From the NCBI GenBank assembly GCA_029246685.1, contig JAQWMR010000005.1, forward strand, positions 1-64,000: a stretch of 64,000 bases of DNA, given 5' to 3'. This document shows positions 44,766 to 53,025 of the stretch, piece after piece. The translations under genes and the position numbers were made by a program. The notes beneath the pieces were generated by a model. The model saw nothing but the letters and a program-made list of their open reading frames with translations. It did not search any database and had not been told where the DNA came from. Numbering within the stretch: position 1 is the stretch's first letter; each line of letters opens with the position of its first letter. The DNA comes from Acidimicrobiales bacterium. Its GTDB lineage: Bacteria > Actinomycetota > Acidimicrobiia > Acidimicrobiales > Aldehydirespiratoraceae.

Positions 44766-45235
44766 GCCTCGGCCTCTCGACGGCGACGAAGGTGGACGTG
44801 GGCGCGTGCCGCCCCCCACATCAGACCCGGCTCATGGAGCGCGACGTCGAGGTCGGCGAACGCAGCCGGGCCGAAGTCATAGACGTCGTCTCGGAAGTTC
44901 TCCTCGGCGAACGCATCACGAACGACCGGCGGCACCCCGAGCTCGCGAAGGCGGGTCGTGACCGGTCGGGTCGCCATGCGGATCGCGGCGAGTGGGCTGC
45001 CGGCCCCGGCATCGGGATCGGCGAGGAGGATGCGTTCGAGCTCCGGGTCGAGCAGCGCAACCGCGTCGGCGACGGCATCGGCAACGCCCTGCGGCGCTAT
45101 GCCTGCCGCGTCGCACAGCGTCGTCGCCCGAGCCGTCAGCCAGCCCGTCGCTGTCGCGCGCACACCGGCGAGCAGCTCCGCTGAGATCGCCGCGAGGCGA
45201 GCCTCGTCATCGGCGAGAGAGGGCTCCGTCGTCAC
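44762..45235 (-). CDS. Hypothetical protein
   Basis: A 157-residue, Ala-rich, probably helical soluble protein starting with GTG at 45235 (MTTEPSLADDEARLAAISAE). Later regions include PELERILLADPDAG and REL GVPPVVRDAFAEENF (read without gap). A frame continues upstream to 45496 but is antisense to the aconitase X gene. It lies 25 bp from that divergent gene and is coupled to the receiver-like gene. I do not recognise its family. Confidence 0.6.
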   Translation of the reverse strand: MTTEPSLADDEARLAAISAELLAGVRATATGWLTARATTLCDAAGIAPQGVADAVADAVALLDPELERILLADPDAGAGSPLAAIRMATRPVTTRLRELGVPPVVRDAFAEENFRDDVYDFGPAAFADLDVALHEPGLMWGAARAHVHLRRRREAEA

Positions 45236-45260
45236 GACGTCGAATACTACGGTGACGCGG

Positions 45261-46535
45261 ATGCCCCTCCTGCTGACGGACGCTGATGCCGCGATGCTCG
45301 CCGGCGACCACGGTCCGGCGACGGCAATGGCGATGCGTGTCGTCAGCCGGGTGGCCGAGACGATGGGGGCGGCCGAGCTGCTGTCGATCGAAGGTGCCCA
45401 CATCGACAGCTGCCTGTACCACGGCCAGTCCGGCATCGACTTCGCGGCCGCCCTTGCGGCCGACAACGCACGAGTTCGGGTCCCGACCTCGCTCAACGTG
45501 TCGTCGCTCGATCTCCTCCACCCGGACCTCTACCGAGGCGACCAGGAGACAGCGAGGCAGAGCCGAGAGCTGATGCAGCTCTACGAGGACATGGGTTGCC
45601 AGCCGACGTGGACGTGCGCGCCCTACCAACTCGACGATCGGCCCTCGTTCGGGCAGCACGTCGCCTGGGCCGAGTCGAACGCGATCGTGTTCGCCAACTC
45701 CGTTCTCGGCGCCCGCACCCATCGCTACGGCGACTTCATCGACATCTGCGCGGCGATCACCGGACGCGCGCCTGCCGCCGGCTTTCACCTCGACGAGCAC
45801 CGCCGTGGCGAGATCGTTTTTCGGCTGACGGGCGTGCGCGACGAGCTCCTGGATCACGACGCGCTGGCCCCAGTCCTCGGTTACCTCGTCGGCCACCGCG
45901 CCGGCCCTCACGTGCCGGTGATCGAGGGGCTTGCGCCGGACACCGCCGAGCACCGCCTGAAGGCCCTCGGTGCCGCGTGTGCCTCGTCCGGATCCGTGGC
46001 CATGTTCCACGCAGTCGGAACCACGCCGGAGGCGCCCACACTCGACACCGCCCTCGGCGGTCGCCCGCCGGTGGACACGATCACGATCACGCCGGCGGAT
46101 CTCAGGCAGGCGCGTGACGAACTCAGTACCGCGTCCGACACCACCGGGCCGCTCGGCGCGGTCTCGCTCGGCACGCCGCACTACGCCGTTGGCGAGTTCG
46201 CTCGGCTCGTGGATGCGCTCGGCGAGCGCCGCGTTGCCCCGGGCGTGGAGTTCTTCGTGAACACCAGCCGCGATGTCCTCAACGAAGTACGGCTCCGCGG
46301 CTGGGAGCGAGAGTTGACCGCCGCAGGTGTGCAGATCGTCACGGACACATGCACCTACATCACGCCGATCATGGCGGACGTGCAGACCTACGCGATGACC
46401 GACTCGGCCAAGTGGGCTCACTACGCGCCGGGCAACCTCGGGATCGACGTTGCCTTCGGAAGTGTCGACGACTGCGTCGAGTCTGCGATCGCCGGCCACC
46501 TCGTGTTCGACGATGAGATGTGGAGCGACCGATGA
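45261..46535 (+). CDS. Aconitase X catalytic (large) subunit, cis-3-hydroxy-L-proline dehydratase-like
   Basis: A 424-residue DUF521/AcnX large subunit. Landmarks are SIEGAHIDSCLYHG (Cys51), RVPTSLNVSSLDL, GCQPTWTCAPYQL, FANSVLGARTHRYGDFIDIC and the C-terminal VTDTCTYITPIM. Cys residues in these motifs ligate the iron-sulfur cluster. Bacterial two-subunit AcnX has been characterised as cis-3-hydroxy-L-proline dehydratase, giving delta1-pyrroline-2-carboxylate; other AcnX act on mevalonate phosphate in archaea. The stop overlaps the small-subunit ATG, and a pyrroline-reductase-like gene is nearby, which favours the hydroxyproline role. Confidence 0.85.
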   Translation: MPLLLTDADAAMLAGDHGPATAMAMRVVSRVAETMGAAELLSIEGAHIDSCLYHGQSGIDFAAALAADNARVRVPTSLNVSSLDLLHPDLYRGDQETARQSRELMQLYEDMGCQPTWTCAPYQLDDRPSFGQHVAWAESNAIVFANSVLGARTHRYGDFIDICAAITGRAPAAGFHLDEHRRGEIVFRLTGVRDELLDHDALAPVLGYLVGHRAGPHVPVIEGLAPDTAEHRLKALGAACASSGSVAMFHAVGTTPEAPTLDTALGGRPPVDTITITPADLRQARDELSTASDTTGPLGAVSLGTPHYAVGEFARLVDALGERRVAPGVEFFVNTSRDVLNEVRLRGWERELTAAGVQIVTDTCTYITPIMADVQTYAMTDSAKWAHYAPGNLGIDVAFGSVDDCVESAIAGHLVFDDEMWSDR

Positions 46536-46945
46536 CCGTCGCGGCGGCTCAGGTCGTGGTGGCCGGCGAGGCACGGGGACCGGTGCTGTCGCTCGACGAG
46601 CCGCTGAGCTTCTGGGGCGGGCTCTCTGCCGAGTCCGGTCTGGTCACCGACGAGCACCACCCGCAGACCGGCGCATGCCTCACCGGCGTGGTGCTGGTGA
46701 TGCGAGCCGCTCGCGGATCGAGCTCCGCGAGCTCCGTGCTCGCCGAGGCCGTCCGGTTGGGCACCGCACCGGCGGCGATCGTGATGATCCATCCCGACGA
46801 GATCCTGGCGACCGGCGCCATCGTCGCGGATGAGCTCTACGGCCGCACCGTGCCGATCGTGTTGGTGAGCGAATCCGACTACCCGGCCGTTGCGGCCGCA
46901 ACCCACGCTGTGATCGCCGCAGACGGGTCGATCACCGTCAGCTGA
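46532..46945 (+). CDS. Aconitase X swivel (small) subunit, DUF126
   Basis: A 137-residue swivel domain. GEARGPVLSLDEPLSFWGGL is the substrate-serine type motif of DUF126, followed by HHPQTGACLTGVVLVM, GSSSASSVLAEAVRLGTAP and the closing ADELYGRTVPIVLV. It forms the heterodimer with the large subunit; translation is coupled through an ATGA overlap (46532-46535). Separate subunits mark the bacterial/archaeal AcnX type rather than fused forms. Confidence 0.85.
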   Translation: MTVAAAQVVVAGEARGPVLSLDEPLSFWGGLSAESGLVTDEHHPQTGACLTGVVLVMRAARGSSSASSVLAEAVRLGTAPAAIVMIHPDEILATGAIVADELYGRTVPIVLVSESDYPAVAAATHAVIAADGSITVS

Positions 46946-47897
46946 TCGATCGGTGAGCGAAGGCGAGCTTCGCGGCGGCGACGTCTTCGAGCGCGAGGCC
47001 GACGGATTTGAAGACGGTGATCTCGCTGCTGTCGGTACGGCCGGGGTGATCGCCGCGGATCAGTTCGGCGAGATCAGCCTCGATGTCGTCTGCCGAGAGG
47101 ACGCCCGCAGCGATCGGCTGGGCGAGGTCTCCGGCGAGGACCGCGTCGTCTCTCGTGTCGACAAAGACGGTTCCGGAGCGAACGACATCGTCATCCGACT
47201 CGCGCATCTCGGCGCTGAACGCACCGACGAGGTCGACGTGCGTGCCGGGCCGCAGCAGCGCTCCGCGCACGAGCGGGGCTCGAGACCCGGTGACAGCGCT
47301 GATCACGTCCGCAGCCGCAACCGACGCGTCGAGGTCGACGCTCCCCGACGCGGGCAGCCCGTCGTCGACCAGCTGAGCGGCTACCGCGGCGGCAGCTTCG
47401 GGCCGGCGCCCCCAGATCTCGATCACTTCGTAGTCGCGCACGGAGGCGTGAGCCTGGGCGGCGATCGAAGCGAGCGCGCCGGAACCAACAACCAGCAGTC
47501 GACGCGCGTCGGGTCGGGCAAGGCGCTTCGCGGCCGCGGCGCTCGCCGCCGCTGTGCGCCGCGTGGTGAGTTCGTTGCCCGCGCACGCGCCGAGCAGCGT
47601 GCCGGTGGCAGCGTCGAACAGCAGCACGCCCGCCTGCACCATCGGCAGATCGATCGCGCCGTTGTCCGGATAGACGGTCACGGCCTTCACGGCGATCACG
47701 TCGCCGGCGATCCACGCCGGTTTCAGGAGGAACGCGCCGTCTGCCGCACCCGTGACGGGGACCGGGTGCACCGTCCGCGCCGGCGACTCGCCGTCCGGAT
47801 GGGTGACGGCCAACTCCACGGCAGTGATGAGCGCGTCCCATGGCAGGGCCCCTGCGACGGCCGCATCATCGAGAAACACCGGTGTCGGCGCGTTCAC
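46938..47897 (-). CDS. Ornithine cyclodeaminase/mu-crystallin family protein, putative delta1-pyrroline-2-carboxylate reductase
   Basis: A 319-residue member of the OCD/mu-crystallin family. LPMVQAGVLLFDAATGTLLG, ELTTRRTAAASAAAAKRLAR, the Rossmann motif VVGSGALASIAAQAHAS and GTHVDLVGAF are typical. OCD homologs that stand beside hydroxyproline genes reduce delta1-pyrroline-2-carboxylate to L-proline, and the convergent AcnX pair would supply that substrate, so this role is favoured over deaminase. The GTG start overlaps the stop of the AhpD-like gene upstream, and its end overlaps the AcnX small subunit by 8 bp in convergent fashion. Confidence 0.75.
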   Translation of the reverse strand: MNAPTPVFLDDAAVAGALPWDALITAVELAVTHPDGESPARTVHPVPVTGAADGAFLLKPAWIAGDVIAVKAVTVYPDNGAIDLPMVQAGVLLFDAATGTLLGACAGNELTTRRTAAASAAAAKRLARPDARRLLVVGSGALASIAAQAHASVRDYEVIEIWGRRPEAAAAVAAQLVDDGLPASGSVDLDASVAAADVISAVTGSRAPLVRGALLRPGTHVDLVGAFSAEMRESDDDVVRSGTVFVDTRDDAVLAGDLAQPIAAGVLSADDIEADLAELIRGDHPGRTDSSEITVFKSVGLALEDVAAAKLAFAHRSIS

Positions 47898-48457
47898 TCG
47901 GGGAGCCAGTCCTCGATCGCTATGCCGAGGCCGTCGGCGATGCGGTTCGCGTAGGCGTAGTACCCGGTGACTTCGGCGATGTCGAGAACGTCGCGGTCGG
48001 AGAACCCGGCATCGCGCAGCGCGACGACATCGGCCTCGACCATGTCGCCGGGCGTCCGCGTGAGCTTGACGGCGTAGGTGAGCATCGCTCGGCGGGCGTC
48101 CGACAACGGCGCCGTCTGCCAGTCGGCTTCCACCGCTGCGACCAGATCGTCGTCCTTCAGGAGCCGGCGCAGACCGCGCCGATGATGCACGATTCAATAG
48201 TGGCAGTGGTTCTCGAGGCTGACGGCGAGAGCGATCAGTTCTCGTTCGGCTTTGCGTAGCGAACCCGTGCCGGCCATCGCCGATGCGTAGAGGCCGTTGT
48301 GCGCCGCGAGACCGCGGGGGTTCAGCGAATGGACCGCCATGATGTGGTCGACTCGGCCGTGGGTGCGGTCCACGACGGCGTCATAAAGCGGGGCGAGGTC
48401 GCCCTCCCATTCGTCGTCGGGCACGGTCTCGATCCAGGGGCCGTCATCGGATGCCAT
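47894..48457 (-). CDS. AhpD-family peroxidase-related protein, candidate selenoprotein (CxxU)
   Basis: A 187-residue AhpD/carboxymuconolactone-decarboxylase-like protein. The reading frame contains one in-frame TGA (48196-48194) in the middle of a seamless family match: KAERELIALAVSLENHCHY, then the TGA, then IVHHRRGLRRLLKDDDLV. The AhpD fingerprint is C-x2-C-x3-H; here it reads Cys85-His-Tyr-[TGA88]-Ile-Val-His-His92, so TGA occupies exactly the second redox Cys. A hairpin with loop GGUCU stands 15 nt after the TGA. Insertion of selenocysteine is thus likely, giving a C-x2-U thiol-peroxidase or reductase. The stop overlaps the OCD gene start. A TGC-to-TGA base error is the alternative. Confidence 0.8.
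48165..48196 (-). promoter_or_regulatory. UGA-Sec codon with bacterial SECIS-like hairpin
   Basis: Directly downstream of the TGA (48196-48194) a 6-bp GC stem CGGCGC (48181-48176) and GCGCCG (48170-48165) closes the 5-base loop GGUCU. The loop sequence and its distance from UGA (18 nt to the first G) equal those of the E. coli fdhF SECIS as I remember it, where SelB contacts the loop GU. Confidence 0.75.
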
Positions 48458-48490
48458 AGACGCATCACAGCACATCGCGGCGACCGACGG

Positions 48491-48523
48491 ACTGCAACGA
48501 GGGGTCTGACCCCCCGTTACAGT
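48491..48523. repeat. Dispersed palindrome, copy 2 (REP-like)
   Basis: ACTGCAACGAGGGGTCTGAC followed by CCCCCGTTACAGT; arms of about 14 bases with mismatches. It sits 8 bp upstream of the SDR start codon, in the divergent gap with the selenoprotein gene, so it is inside the likely promoter/leader. The core is the reverse complement of copies 1 and 4. Confidence 0.7.
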
Positions 48524-48530
48524 CGCGGCT

Positions 48531-49343
48531 ATGAGCACGGGATACGAATCACTCGACGGCAAGTCTGTCCTCGTCACCGGCGGGGGCAAGGGCATCGGCC
48601 GGGCTCTGGCCGAACGCTTCGCGTCGGTCGGTTGTCGAGTCGGAGTCAACGACGTGGAGGCCGAAGCGGCAAGCGAAACCGCGGCGGCGATCAACGACGC
48701 CAGAGGCACGGCGATCGCGCTTGCTGCCGACGTGTCGGACGGATCGGCCGTCGAGTCGATGGTGGATGCGTTCCTCGCCGAGTTCGGGACGATCGACGTG
48801 CTCATGAACAACGCCGGACTCGTCAGCCCGATGCTGCACTTCTTCGAGGCCGACGAGGCGTGGTGGCGGCGGATCATCGACGTGAACCTCACCGGCCACT
48901 TCCTCACCTCCCATCGAGCGGCACGGGTCATGGCGAAGAACGGCGGCGGCGTGATCCTCAACATGTCGTCCGGCGGAGCGAAACGCGCGCATCGCAGCTT
49001 CACCGCCTACGACGCCACCAAAGGCGGCATCGAAGCCCTCACCCGCGCCATGGCGCTCGACCTCGGCCCGTACAACATTCGAGTCAACGCGCTCATGCCC
49101 GGCTCGATCGACACGAGCGGGCTGGCCGTCGAGGACCGGATCTACCGCGGCGAGAACGTGCCGCTCGGACGCATCGGGGAGCCGCTCGACATGACCGGCG
49201 CGGCGCTGTTCCTCGCATCGGACGACGCGGCCTACATCACTGGCGACGTGATCAAGGTCGACGGCGGCATGCTCGCCCAGCAGCGCTCGGCCACGGTCGA
49301 CATCAAGCCGCCCTCCGAGTTCCCCGCGATCGAGGACTTGTAG
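48531..49343 (+). CDS. SDR-family oxidoreductase
   Basis: A 270-residue classical SDR. LVTGGGKGIGRALAERF is the cofactor loop, NDVEA after beta-2 suggests NAD(H) preference (Asp), MNNAG and SGG precede the YDATK pair (Tyr and Lys; this reads AYDATKGG), and the C-terminus has VDGGMLAQQR. The substrate is not evident. It starts a five-gene run with hydantoinase A/B, an FAD oxidoreductase and a TPP enzyme, so it probably acts in the same catabolic route. Start ATG 48531; the dispersed palindrome is immediately upstream. Confidence 0.85.
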   Translation: MSTGYESLDGKSVLVTGGGKGIGRALAERFASVGCRVGVNDVEAEAASETAAAINDARGTAIALAADVSDGSAVESMVDAFLAEFGTIDVLMNNAGLVSPMLHFFEADEAWWRRIIDVNLTGHFLTSHRAARVMAKNGGGVILNMSSGGAKRAHRSFTAYDATKGGIEALTRAMALDLGPYNIRVNALMPGSIDTSGLAVEDRIYRGENVPLGRIGEPLDMTGAALFLASDDAAYITGDVIKVDGGMLAQQRSATVDIKPPSEFPAIEDL

Positions 49344-49345
49344 AC

Positions 49346-51424
49346 GTGAACGCGCGCATCGGTGCCGACGTCGGGGGAACGTTCACCGACATCGTCATCG
49401 AGCGCGCCGACGCGAGCCTGCACTCCACCAAGGTGCTCACCACCCACGACGCGCCGGAGCGAGGAATCCTCGACGGCATCAGTCAGGTGGCAGCCGAAGC
49501 CGGCGTGGATCTCTCCGAGGTCAAGCAGGTCATCCACGGCACCACCCTCGCCACCAACGCACTCATCGAGCGACGCGGCGCCCGGACCGCTCTCGTCACC
49601 ACCGCCGGCTTTCGCGACGTGATCGAGACGCGCACGGAGAGTCGGTTCGAGCAGTACGACATCGACATCGTCCTGCCCACGCCCTTGATCGAACGCAAGG
49701 ACCGATTCACGGTCACGGAGCGGCTCAACGCCCGTGGCGAGACGCTCGTGCCGTTCGACGAGGCCGAAGCCCAGTCCGTCATCGCCACGATCGCGGCCGG
49801 CGGCTACGAGTCCGTCGCCGTCGGCTTCCTGCACAGCTACCGCAATCCGGTGAACGAGGAACGGTTCCGCACGATGCTGCGCGCCGAGCTCGCGGACGTC
49901 GCGGTGTCGATCTCCAGCGAAGTATCGCCGCAGATGCGCGAGTACGAGCGCTTCAACACCGTCTGCGCCAATGCCTACGTGCAACCGCTGATGGCCTCCT
50001 ACCTCGTGCGCCTGCGCGACGAGCTCGCGGAGCGAGGTGCGACCGCGCCGCTATACCTCATCCACTCCGGCGGTGGTCTGATGTCCGTCGAGTCCGCCGC
50101 GGCGTTTCCGGTGCGGCTCGTCGAGTCCGGGCCTGCCGGCGGGGCGATCTTCGCCGCAGACCTCGCCCACCGCTACGGCCGCGACCGAGTGCTCTCCTAC
50201 GACATGGGCGGCACCACGGCAAAGATCAGCCTGATCGAGGACTTCACTCCGCAGACAGCGAAGACGTTCGAGGTCGACCGCAGCGCCCGATTCAAGAAGG
50301 GCTCTGGCATGCCGATCTCGATTCCGGTCATCGACATGATCGAGATAGGGGCGGGCGGTGGATCGATCGCGAGTGTGGACTCGCTCGGCCAGATCCGCAT
50401 CGGCCCGCGGAGCGCCGGGAGCGAGCCAGGTCCAGCCGCCTACGACCTCGGCGGCACCGAGGCCACGGTCACCGACGCCAACATCGTCCTCGGGCGCCTG
50501 CATCCCGACACGTTCGGTGCGCCGGGCATTCAGCTCTCGCCCGAGCGAGCCGACGACGCAATCCATACGGCAATCGCAGTGCCCCTGGCGATGGACACCC
50601 ACGCCGGCGCGATCGGCATCGCGGAGGTCGTGGACGAGAACATGGCCAACGCCGCGCGGGTCCATGCGGTCGAGAACGGCCGCGATCTGGCCGGCTACAC
50701 GCTGATCGCCTTCGGCGGCGGCGGGCCGCTCCACGCCTCCCGTCTCCTGGACAAGCTCGGCCTCGATGAGCTCATCGTTCCGCCCGACGCGGGTGTGGGC
50801 TCAGCCGTCGGCTTCCTCCGGGCTCCATTCGCCTACGAGGCGGTCCGCAGCTTCTACACGACCACCGAGGAGTTCGACGTCGACGGTGCCAACACCGTGT
50901 TGGACGAACTCGCGGCCGAGGCGATGGCTTTCGTCCGAGAAGGAACGGACGCCGAGCTCGTCGTCGAAAGGCAGGTCGCCATGCGCTACAAGGGCCAGGG
51001 ATGGGAGATCCCGGTGCGGCTGAGCGACGCGCCGTTCGATGGCATGGCCGCCGAACTCCTCGCCGCCGAGTTCACGAAGGCGTACCAGGGCTTCTTCGGC
51101 CGGGCGATCGACGACCTCACGATCGAGGCCGTGAGCTGGTCGGTCCGTGTCGCCTCCGTGACGACACCGCCCGTTCCCGTCGAGCTCCAGGACGGCAGAG
51201 AACCCGCGCCTGCGACCAGACGCGACGGCCGCCACGTCTACGACTCGGTCATCGATGACTGGATCACCGCCACAGTGGTCGATCGCTCGGAACTAGCGGA
51301 GCTCGCGGTCGTGTCCGGCCCCGCGATCATCGTCGAATCGCAGACAACCACGATCATCGGCGTCCACCATGTCGCTGCGATCCAGCCTGACGGCTCGCTC
51401 CGAGTGACCAGGAGGGCGTCATGA
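49346..51424 (+). CDS. hyuA: Hydantoinase/5-oxoprolinase subunit A (HyuA)
   Basis: A 692-residue HyuA-family ATPase. RIGADVGGTFTDIVIE is the phosphate loop of the acetate-kinase/HSP70-like fold, then HGTTLATNALIER, LIHSGGGLMSVESA, YDMGGTTAKISLI, IDMIEIGAGGGSIA and LIAFGGGGPLH. With HyuB it hydrolyses hydantoins such as N-methylhydantoin, or 5-oxoproline, using ATP; acetone carboxylase subunits are related. GTG start at 49346 follows the SDR stop by 2 bp, and its end overlaps hyuB (ATGA). Confidence 0.88.
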   Translation: MNARIGADVGGTFTDIVIERADASLHSTKVLTTHDAPERGILDGISQVAAEAGVDLSEVKQVIHGTTLATNALIERRGARTALVTTAGFRDVIETRTESRFEQYDIDIVLPTPLIERKDRFTVTERLNARGETLVPFDEAEAQSVIATIAAGGYESVAVGFLHSYRNPVNEERFRTMLRAELADVAVSISSEVSPQMREYERFNTVCANAYVQPLMASYLVRLRDELAERGATAPLYLIHSGGGLMSVESAAAFPVRLVESGPAGGAIFAADLAHRYGRDRVLSYDMGGTTAKISLIEDFTPQTAKTFEVDRSARFKKGSGMPISIPVIDMIEIGAGGGSIASVDSLGQIRIGPRSAGSEPGPAAYDLGGTEATVTDANIVLGRLHPDTFGAPGIQLSPERADDAIHTAIAVPLAMDTHAGAIGIAEVVDENMANAARVHAVENGRDLAGYTLIAFGGGGPLHASRLLDKLGLDELIVPPDAGVGSAVGFLRAPFAYEAVRSFYTTTEEFDVDGANTVLDELAAEAMAFVREGTDAELVVERQVAMRYKGQGWEIPVRLSDAPFDGMAAELLAAEFTKAYQGFFGRAIDDLTIEAVSWSVRVASVTTPPVPVELQDGREPAPATRRDGRHVYDSVIDDWITATVVDRSELAELAVVSGPAIIVESQTTTIIGVHHVAAIQPDGSLRVTRRAS

Positions 51425-53025
51425 GTGAGGTCCACAACCAGGTGATGTGGAACCGGCTCATCTCGATCGTTGAGGAGCAGGCGCTCACGCTGGTGCGCAC
51501 GGCGTTCTCCACGTCGGTTCGCGAGGCGGGCGACCTCTCCGCCGGCGTCTTCGATCGCGACGGACGCATGGTCGCCCAGGCCGTCACCGGCACGCCAGGC
51601 CACGTCAACACGATGGCTGCGGCGGTCCCACACTTCATCAACGACATCGGCCCCGAGCGGATCCATCCCGGAGACGTCTACGTCACGAACGATCCGTGGA
51701 AGGGCACCGGGCACCTCCACGACATCACGGTCGCCACGCCGGTCTTTCGCGGCGAGGAGCTGATCGGCTTCTTCGCTTCAACTGCGCACGTGGTGGACGT
51801 CGGCGGCAGCGGCTACGGGCCTGACGCCCGCGAGGTCTACGAGGAGGGCTTGCGGATCCCGATCCTGAAGTGGGTAGAGCGCGGCGAGCTCAATCAGGAC
51901 CTCGTCACGATCGTGCGCCAGAACGTGCGCGAGGCCGATCAGGTCGTCGGCGACATCCACGGTCTTGCGGCGTCGAACGAGACCGGGCGCCGTCGTCTGC
52001 TCGCGATGCTCGAGGAGTTCGACCTCAGCGGTCTCGACTACCTTTCGGTCTTCGTCTTCGAGCGGACGGAACGGGCGACACTCGACGCGCTCACCAACGT
52101 GCCCAACGGCGTCTACCGCAACGACATGCAGGTCGATGGGTACGACGCCACGCTCACCCTCGCGGTCACGATCACGGTGACGGACGAAGGTATGCACGCC
52201 GACTTCACAGGCACCTCGCCCACCAGCGCCTTCGGCGTGAACGTGCCGCTCACCTACGCCCAGGCGTACTTCACGTACGGCATGCTCGTCGCGCTCGCCC
52301 CGGAGCTTCCGAACAACTTCGCCTCGCTCGCGCCGTTCACCGTCTCCGCCCCGCCCGGCGTGATCCTCAACGCCGAACATCCGGACCCGGTGGCGGTCCG
52401 TCACGTGATCGGACACTTCGTCACGGATCTCTGCCTTGGCGCGATCGCCCAGGCTCGACCGGACCGGATCCCCGCCGAGGGCGCGGGCGCGTTGTGGAAC
52501 TTCCAGGCATCGGCTCGCTCGGCCTCGGCCGACGACCCGAAGCCGCCTGTCGAGCTGCTGATGTTCAACAGCGGCGGCACCGGAGCCCGTCCCCGACTGG
52601 ACGGCCTCACCGCGACCGCATTCCCGTCCGGAGTCCGCACCATGTCGGCCGAGGCCACCGAGCAGGTCGGCCCGATCATCATCTGGCGCAAGGAGATCCG
52701 ACCGGACTCCGGCGGGCTCGGTCGCCAGCGGGGCGGGCTCGGGCAGGTGATCGAAGTCGGCCCTACCGACGGCTACCTCTTCGAGTTCTCGGCGATGTTC
52801 GACCGAGTGGAGAACCCGGCTCGGGGTCGGGCCGGCGGCGAAGACGGCGCAGCCGGCGCGGTGTATCTCGACGACGGAACGCCGTTCGCCTCGAAGGGCA
52901 AGCAAACCGTGGCGGCCGATCGGCGGCTCATCATGGAGCTGCCGGGAGGCGGCGGGTTCGGCGATCCCGCCGAACGCGACCCGGACGCCGATGCCAACGA
53001 CCGAACCCAGGGCTACATCACGTGA
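51421..53025 (+). CDS. hyuB: Hydantoinase/5-oxoprolinase subunit B (HyuB)
   Basis: A 534-residue HyuB-family subunit. NQVMWNRLISIVEEQALTLV at the N-terminus, AGVFDRDGRMVAQAVTGTPG, HPGDVYVTNDPWKGTGHLHD and the C-terminal ELPGGGGFGDPAERD are hallmarks. It carries metal-binding Asp/His residues in TNDPW...HLHD and pairs with HyuA for ATP-dependent ring opening. The 4-bp overlaps at both ends suggest tight co-translation with hyuA and the FAD enzyme. Confidence 0.88.
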   Translation: MSEVHNQVMWNRLISIVEEQALTLVRTAFSTSVREAGDLSAGVFDRDGRMVAQAVTGTPGHVNTMAAAVPHFINDIGPERIHPGDVYVTNDPWKGTGHLHDITVATPVFRGEELIGFFASTAHVVDVGGSGYGPDAREVYEEGLRIPILKWVERGELNQDLVTIVRQNVREADQVVGDIHGLAASNETGRRRLLAMLEEFDLSGLDYLSVFVFERTERATLDALTNVPNGVYRNDMQVDGYDATLTLAVTITVTDEGMHADFTGTSPTSAFGVNVPLTYAQAYFTYGMLVALAPELPNNFASLAPFTVSAPPGVILNAEHPDPVAVRHVIGHFVTDLCLGAIAQARPDRIPAEGAGALWNFQASARSASADDPKPPVELLMFNSGGTGARPRLDGLTATAFPSGVRTMSAEATEQVGPIIIWRKEIRPDSGGLGRQRGGLGQVIEVGPTDGYLFEFSAMFDRVENPARGRAGGEDGAAGAVYLDDGTPFASKGKQTVAADRRLIMELPGGGGFGDPAERDPDADANDRTQGYIT

